Assembly (NCBI GenBank): GCA_965263155.1 | Contig: OZ253586.1 | Coordinates: 3,100,001 to 3,164,000, forward strand | Length of the DNA: 64,000 bases | Direction: 5' to 3' | Source: JAAXIE01 sp965263155 | GTDB taxonomy: Bacteria; Chloroflexota; Dehalococcoidia; Lucifugimonadales; JAAXIE01 | In this document: positions 59,472 to 64,000 of the stretch, piece by piece | Numbering within the stretch: position 1 is the stretch's first letter | Layout: the number at the start of each line of letters is the position of its first letter | Translations under genes and position numbers: made by a program | The notes under the pieces: model-generated | What the model was told of the DNA's origin: nothing | Databases searched by the model: none | Seen by the model: only the letters and a program-made list of their open reading frames with translations

Positions 59472-59852
59472 ATGCAGCGCCGTCTCAGCCTGACGGGCGA
59501 AAAGCAATTCTCATCAATCCACCGGGAAGGGCGTTCGTGGGCAAATCGCCATTTGGTGCTCAAGGCATTGCCCAATGGACTCGAAGGTAGTCGATTTGGC
59601 TTCTCTACCAGCCGGAGAGTTGGTAATGCGGTCACACGGAACCGGGTCAAGCGACGGCTGCGAGAGGTTATACGGTCTACTCACTTGAAGCCAGGATGGG
59701 ACGTGTTGGTGATGGGGCGTACTGCCGCAGGCACGGCTGACTTCCACCAACTCAGAGAGGCTCTGCAGAACCTCCTACAGAGGGCTAACTTGTTGAGTCC
59801 TGCCCCAATGAAAGGGACTGAGAATGAGCCTCAGACCAACCCCCGCCCTTGA
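59472..59852 (+). CDS. rnpA: Ribonuclease P protein component
   Basis: 126 residues. RRLSLTGEKQFSSIHREGRS opens the fold and the RNR-type signature is SRRVGNAVTRNRVKRRLREV, with which it binds the catalytic RNA for tRNA 5' maturation. It starts 15 nt after rpmH on the same transcript. The C-terminal tail after residue 100 is variable. Confidence 0.93.
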   Translation: MQRRLSLTGEKQFSSIHREGRSWANRHLVLKALPNGLEGSRFGFSTSRRVGNAVTRNRVKRRLREVIRSTHLKPGWDVLVMGRTAAGTADFHQLREALQNLLQRANLLSPAPMKGTENEPQTNPRP

Positions 59853-59902
59853 GACGCCCAGCCCTTGAACGAGTCCCAAGGCCCACGAGATGGGAGTGAG
59901 CG

Positions 59903-60115
59903 TTGCTGAAGCAAGGGGCTCTGGTAGCACTCACTTGGTATCAGAAGGCCGTCTCGCCATATCTGCCCAGCGCCTGCCGCTACGAGCCCACATGCTCCCA
60001 CTACTCTCGCCAAGCCATTGAGCGGTACGGCATGCTGAAGGGGTCCTGGTTCACCCTGAAACGTTTATCCCGGTGTCACCCCCTAGGAGGCAAGGGCTAC
60101 GACCCTGTTCCTTGA
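59903..60115 (+). CDS. yidD: Membrane protein insertion efficiency factor YidD
   Basis: 70 residues from a TTG start: YQKAVSPYLPSACRYEPTCS, HYSRQAIERYG and RLSRCHPLGGKGYDPVP are the conserved blocks, including the three Cys. A small membrane-associated protein that aids YidC. Position between rnpA and yidC is as in most bacteria. Confidence 0.93.
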   Translation: MLKQGALVALTWYQKAVSPYLPSACRYEPTCSHYSRQAIERYGMLKGSWFTLKRLSRCHPLGGKGYDPVP

Positions 60116-60161
60116 ATCTGAGAATGCATAATTATTCAGCCCATCCGGCGCAATCATCTAT

Positions 60162-61469
60162 TTGTTCTTGAAAGCCATCTTTCCGCTCTTGAATGGCAGA
60201 CTTGCAGGACCCTTGGCGCTAGTGCGCTCAAATGTCTTGTGGCTCGCTGCACTAGCACTTGTCCTTCTGGCCGCGTCCGCCTGCACGGGTGGCCAGTTCA
60301 GGGTCCTCTCCAACGGCTGGACCGCATTGTCTGCGGAATGGGAACCAGCACCTGAAGGCACCGACACAGCCTCACGCCTCTATGTCGGCACCCGCGAGGG
60401 CGAGGTGCTGGCCCTCGACCCTAGGAAGCTCGACGAGGCAACTGTGGGCTTCAGCACCTTCGAGCGCCCCCAGATCGTGAGCAACGGCCTAGTCTGGAGC
60501 TTCAAGCCCGACTATGACGACGACGACCTTAAGCTGGGAGGGGTTTTCGGACCCCCTGCCATAGGCCCGGCGATGGTGTATGTCGGCTTCGCGACCGCCG
60601 ACGGAGAGTCGGGCGCCCTCTTCGGCTTGAGGAAAGACCGCGACAGCCTAGCCACAGCCAACTTGCTTCAGGGTGAGTGGAAGGCCGATCTAGAAGGAAA
60701 GGTAGTGGGCGGGCCTACATTTGTACCCGACCTAAGCTTGGTGTTGGTGGGCACGGACGCGGGAGTCCTCTACGGGTTTGACGCCGACAGTGGGAGTCCC
60801 GCTTCATGGGTCAAGTTCCCTGCAACAGCCGGCGCCGTGGGACCTATATGGTCCACGCCAAGGGTGGTGGGCTCCACCGCTTACTTCGGCTCGTTGGACC
60901 ACAACGTCTACGCCGTAGACCTCAGCAACGGTACGCAGATTGGCGGCTGGCCTTACGAGACCAGCGGAGGCATCATCGGCCGTCCACTGCTGATAGACGA
61001 CCAACTGGTGGTCGGCTCGTTCGACCGGAACCTTCACGGCATCAACGTTTCCTCGGGAGTCGGCCGTGTGCTGGTGAGTGCCGACAAATGGTTTTGGGCG
61101 GGGGCCGCTACCGACGGCTCCAATACCTTCGTCTCCTCCCTCAACGGCCAAGTCTTCGTTCTCGACCGCGACGGCAACAAGCTGCAGGAGTTCGCTGTGC
61201 AGGGGCCAGTGGTGGCCCAGCCCGCAACCATCCAATCAGGCGGCCGTACTTGGGTGGTGATGGCCAACGAGGATGGCGCACTGCACCTCATCTCAGAGGG
61301 TGAGCAGTTGACCGACCTCGTGACGATAGAGGGCGGCTCGCGAATCAAAGCTCCGCTTGTGGGCGTAGGACGCGAACTGTTTCTAAGCAAGGAAGACGGG
61401 ATGGTGTGGGCCCTGCAACTGACAGGCAACACGCTGGAAAAGCTCTGGTCGCTGGACACTACCACATAA
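60162..61469 (+). CDS. PQQ-type beta-propeller lipoprotein
   Basis: 435 residues. Signal with lipobox LLAASAC (Cys about 41), then repeated propeller blades with LYVGTREGEVLALD, MVYVGFATADGESGALFGL, VLVGTDAGVLYGFD, AYFGSLDHNVYAVDLSNGT, LVVGSFDRNLHGINVSS and FVSSLNGQVFVLDRDGN. BamB-like in architecture. Inserted between yidD and yidC in an otherwise classical cluster and 9 nt from yidC, so it may assist envelope protein assembly; that role is inference. TTG start. Confidence 0.85.
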   Translation: MFLKAIFPLLNGRLAGPLALVRSNVLWLAALALVLLAASACTGGQFRVLSNGWTALSAEWEPAPEGTDTASRLYVGTREGEVLALDPRKLDEATVGFSTFERPQIVSNGLVWSFKPDYDDDDLKLGGVFGPPAIGPAMVYVGFATADGESGALFGLRKDRDSLATANLLQGEWKADLEGKVVGGPTFVPDLSLVLVGTDAGVLYGFDADSGSPASWVKFPATAGAVGPIWSTPRVVGSTAYFGSLDHNVYAVDLSNGTQIGGWPYETSGGIIGRPLLIDDQLVVGSFDRNLHGINVSSGVGRVLVSADKWFWAGAATDGSNTFVSSLNGQVFVLDRDGNKLQEFAVQGPVVAQPATIQSGGRTWVVMANEDGALHLISEGEQLTDLVTIEGGSRIKAPLVGVGRELFLSKEDGMVWALQLTGNTLEKLWSLDTTT

Positions 61470-61478
61470 AGCTGGACT

Positions 61479-62399
61479 ATGGGATTCGTAGGGGAAATAT
61501 TCAACTTCTTCATCATCGACCCGATGATCAACGGCCTCGCGCTGTTGTACTTCGTTTTCTTCGGCCAGTTCTGGCTTTCCATCGTCATCTTTACCATTGT
61601 CGTGCGCTTGGCCACACTGCCCCTGACCCTGAAGCAGACGCGGCAGATGCGGGGCATGAGCGGACTGCAGCCACGCATTCGCCAAATACAGGAGCGTTAC
61701 GCCAACGATCGTGGGCGGGCCTCGCAAGAAACCATGAAGCTCTACCGCGAGGCTGGGATCAATCCGTTGGGCTGCTTTGGCCCAATGCTCATCCAGCTAC
61801 CCATCTGGATAGGACTGTTCCAAGCCTTACGCAGCACCCTGCCCACCGACCCCGACTCCCTCATCGGCTTGGCGCAGAGGTTCTACGCTTGGCTGCCTCC
61901 CGTCCACGAAACGGTGCCCCTGAACAGCGGGTTCCTGTGGATGAACCTAGCCGACCCGGATCCCTCTCCCTTCATCATGCCCATCTTGGTGGCGGCAACC
62001 ACTTGGGCCCAGCAGAAGATGACCACCATGCCCGCCATGGACGACCGGCAGGCGTCCACCAACCGGATGATGCTGTGGATGATGCCGTTGATGCTGGGCT
62101 TCTTTACTCTGCAGTTCCCCAGCGGGTTGGCCCTCTACTGGATTACTTCCAACATCATTGGTGTGGGCATCCAGTATTTCCAGACGGGCTGGGGCCCCCT
62201 TTTCAGCAGGTCAGCGCCTGCCCCGGCGCAAGTTACTCCTCCGTCCGAGCCGGAGCCTGGAGAGAAAGAGAGTGGTACCAATGGAAGCAACCGAAGTGAC
62301 AATGTCAGCCCGAACCGTCGAAGAGGCCCGCGAACTGGGGCTCAAAGAGCTCGGCGTAGATCTGGAAGAAGCCGAGGTAGAAATACTAAGCTACGGTAA
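61479..62399 (+). CDS. yidC: Membrane protein insertase YidC/Oxa1
   Basis: 306 residues, the short Gram-positive-like form without the large periplasmic domain of E. coli. The groove Arg is in FTIVVRLATLPLTLKQTRQM (Arg43), followed by the cytoplasmic hairpin LQPRIRQIQERYANDRGRAS and NPLGCFGPMLIQLPIWIGLF. The C-terminal basic tail (about 40 residues) overlaps the start of jag by over 100 nt. Inserts proteins into the membrane with YidD and the Sec system. Confidence 0.93.
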   Translation: MGFVGEIFNFFIIDPMINGLALLYFVFFGQFWLSIVIFTIVVRLATLPLTLKQTRQMRGMSGLQPRIRQIQERYANDRGRASQETMKLYREAGINPLGCFGPMLIQLPIWIGLFQALRSTLPTDPDSLIGLAQRFYAWLPPVHETVPLNSGFLWMNLADPDPSPFIMPILVAATTWAQQKMTTMPAMDDRQASTNRMMLWMMPLMLGFFTLQFPSGLALYWITSNIIGVGIQYFQTGWGPLFSRSAPAPAQVTPPSEPEPGEKESGTNGSNRSDNVSPNRRRGPRTGAQRARRRSGRSRGRNTKLR

Positions 62400-62982
62400 G
62401 CCTCCACGGTTCCTAGGACTGGGCGCCGAGCTAGCCCGTGTGCGGGTGACCCGTATCGCCGCAGGTTCCAACATTGCCCCTGCCGCCGTGGAAATCGTCA
62501 CCCGCATACTACAGTCGGCGGGGACTTCCACCACGGCCACCCTGCGCACCGCCAACGACCCCAACACCGGAGGTCCTCTGATCGACATCACCGGCGAAGA
62601 TTCGGGCCTCCTTATCGGGCGCAAGGGCGAGACCCTCCGCGCTCTTCAATTCATCGTCAACCTCATGGTGCGCAAGCAGGTGGGAGAGATGAACAGCCGC
62701 GTGGTGCTGGACATCGAAAGGTACCGCGAGCGACGCCAAGAAGCGCTGCGGGCCATGGCCATGCGCGTAGCCGATCGGGTGGTAGCCAGTGGTCGAGGCA
62801 TAGCCTTGGAGCCAATGTCAGCCGCAGAGAGACGCATAGTGCATATGGCCTTGGCCGAGCACCCTCGGGTCACCACCCAGAGCGCAGGTTCCGGCGAGGA
62901 CCGCAAGATAACCATCCTACCCAAGGGCAACGGTGGACAGGGCCCGTCGCAGGGTCCAAGAAGCCAAGACGACGAGAACTAG
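62281..62982 (+). CDS. jag: Jag/KhpB RNA-binding protein
   Basis: About 233 residues: Jag-N domain (ARTVEEARELGLKELGVDLE), a KH domain (DSGLLIGRKGETLRALQFIV) and an R3H domain (PMSAAERRIVHMALAEHPRV). An RNA-binding regulator that partners KhpA in other bacteria. ATG at 62281; an in-frame ATG at 62302 is possible. Either way it starts inside yidC in another frame, an overlap of 98-119 nt, giving strong translational coupling. Confidence 0.9.
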   Translation: MEATEVTMSARTVEEARELGLKELGVDLEEAEVEILSYGKPPRFLGLGAELARVRVTRIAAGSNIAPAAVEIVTRILQSAGTSTTATLRTANDPNTGGPLIDITGEDSGLLIGRKGETLRALQFIVNLMVRKQVGEMNSRVVLDIERYRERRQEALRAMAMRVADRVVASGRGIALEPMSAAERRIVHMALAEHPRVTTQSAGSGEDRKITILPKGNGGQGPSQGPRSQDDEN

Positions 62983-63087
62983 GACATCCCTGAACGTCTG
63001 GGCATTGACCCCGGCGCAGGCCAGTCATATTATTCCGGGGTGATACCGGTGGCGGCTTACGCACAGCCTTGCCAGAATGGAGGATCA

Positions 63088-64000
63088 ATGCTGACCTCCA
63101 GCAAGGTCGACGACCACCCCAAGGACGAGTGTGGGGTTGTGGCCGTCTACTCGCCAAGGGGCGACGCCAGCCACATCGCTTACACTGGCCTCTTTTCCTT
63201 GCAGCACCGCGGCCAGGAAAGTGCGGGCATTGCCGTCTCCGACGGCCAGACGGTGCGGGTCCATAGCGACATGGGCTTGGTCACACAAGTCTTCCACAAC
63301 GGTGTGATCAAGGCCCTCTCCGGCAACATGGCCATAGGCCACACCCGCTATTCCACCACCGGCTCCAGCCTGCAGTGCAACGTACAGCCCTTCCTCGTGG
63401 AAGGTCGTAACGGGCGTTTGGCCTTGGGCCACAACGGCAACATCATCGACCCTCTGGCCCTACAGCAGCGGCTCAGCAAGCAGTGGGGGTGCCAGTTCAC
63501 CTCAAGCACCGACTCCGAGGTCATCGCCTACCTGCTGGCCAACGCCCCCGGCGCCACATGGGAGGACCGGGCTGCTTACTGTATGCGCACCCTACAGGGC
63601 GCCTACTCCGCTGTGAGTCTCTCTCCAGACGCTGTCATGGGATTCCGCGACCCTCTGGGCGTCCGCCCACTGTGCCTAGGCGAGCTGGATGGCGGTTGGG
63701 TGATGGCCTCCGAGAGTTGCGCCTTGGACCACCTAGGGGCGACCTTCCTGCGCGAACTGGAACCGGGCGAAATCGTTATCATCGATCGCGACGGCCTGCG
63801 CTCCTCCATCTGCGTACAGGAGCGGACCCGGCGCGCTCTTTGCATCTTCGAATACATCTACCTAGCCCGACCCGACAGCATGCTGAACAACAGGCTGGTC
63901 TACTCTACGCGCCGGGACATGGGAGTACGCTTGGCCCATGAGCACCCCGCCGATGCCGACGTGGTCATCGGCGTGCCAGACTCGGCCACGGCAGCCGCCG
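63088..64000 (+). CDS. purF: Amidophosphoribosyltransferase (partial, runs off the window)
   Basis: The first 304 residues of PurF, which makes 5-phosphoribosylamine from PRPP and glutamine, the first step of purine synthesis. After a short propeptide the Ntn nucleophile Cys is Cys15 in DECGVVAVYSP. GLFSLQHRGQESAGIAVSDG, GHTRYSTTGSS and ALGHNGNIIDP belong to the glutaminase domain, and IFEYIYLARPDS precedes the phosphoribosyltransferase domain, which lies beyond 64000. GGAGG ribosome-binding site. Confidence 0.95.
   Translation, partial: MLTSSKVDDHPKDECGVVAVYSPRGDASHIAYTGLFSLQHRGQESAGIAVSDGQTVRVHSDMGLVTQVFHNGVIKALSGNMAIGHTRYSTTGSSLQCNVQPFLVEGRNGRLALGHNGNIIDPLALQQRLSKQWGCQFTSSTDSEVIAYLLANAPGATWEDRAAYCMRTLQGAYSAVSLSPDAVMGFRDPLGVRPLCLGELDGGWVMASESCALDHLGATFLRELEPGEIVIIDRDGLRSSICVQERTRRALCIFEYIYLARPDSMLNNRLVYSTRRDMGVRLAHEHPADADVVIGVPDSATAAA

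Noticed and set aside
1..64000. CRISPR array, integrase, transposase or prophage genes
   Set aside because: No regularly spaced repeats and no recombinase, capsid or terminase motifs were found on either strand.

Overview
The window looks like a chromosomal segment of a GC-rich, free-living bacterium, most likely a Chloroflexota lineage related to Dehalococcoidia/SAR202. That assignment is inference. It rests on the mix of luciferase-like flavin monooxygenases, VOC-fold proteins, a phthalate-dioxygenase-like Rieske enzyme, hot-dog dehydratases, SDRs and HpaI-type aldolases between ordinary housekeeping genes, and on a type-2 isoleucyl-tRNA synthetase. No rRNA or dnaA is present to settle it. 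About 70 genes are supported, with one tRNA (Glu, TTC). There is no CRISPR array, prophage or complete insertion sequence.

Layout. 0-5 kb: HEAT-repeat protein, nth, argC, tRNA-Glu, and an MbfA-like ferritin/VIT1 fusion. 4.8-7.5 kb (minus): an apparent operon of an alpha/beta hydrolase, an orphan ABC ATPase and a nitroreductase. 7.6-8.7 kb: Nudix hydrolase and GNAT acetyltransferase. 8.9-13.7 kb: a catabolic block with a Rieske oxygenase facing two paralogous SDRs and two hot-dog half-dehydratases. 13.9-17.5 kb: a questin-oxidase-like gene between uvrD/pcrA and a displaced, decayed second copy of the uvrD 3' end. 17.7-22.2 kb: acs, a methyltransferase without a normal start codon, a membrane J-domain protein and an LDH2-type dehydrogenase.

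22.3-26.5 kb is an accessory and decaying zone. It holds small hypothetical and exported proteins, a gene with two frameshifts, a crotonase, and the relic of a large type IIG/PglX-like restriction-methylase gene. 27-28.5 kb: rsmD, coaD and a coiled-coil protein. 28.8-32.4 kb: VOC and LLM flavin enzymes. 32.9-40.6 kb: polA, a membrane protein, an HpaI-type aldolase, mutM, an FmdB-type zinc ribbon, a DUF1461 membrane protein, mazG and an S49 peptidase. 40.6-48 kb: a TPP enzyme, hot-dog proteins, a retropepsin-like protease, and a compact type II restriction set (C5-methylase, GIY-YIG nuclease with a frameshift, Vsr) downstream of ilvE. 48.4-53.4 kb: comEA and comEC around two tandem VOC genes. 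53.7-55.1 kb: RNase PH and a VapBC pair with a broken toxin. 55.1-64 kb: ileS, tlyA, then the classical rpmH-rnpA-yidD-(beta-propeller lipoprotein)-yidC-jag cluster, and purF running off the end.

The clearest general pattern is that defence and toxin genes are the broken ones: the type IIG relic, a PIN-domain relic, VapC and the GIY-YIG nuclease. Long core genes (polA, ileS, uvrD, comEC, acs) are intact. The most unusual single locus is the duplicated uvrD 3' end flanking the questin-oxidase-like gene. It has the geometry left by insertion into a gene's 3' end.
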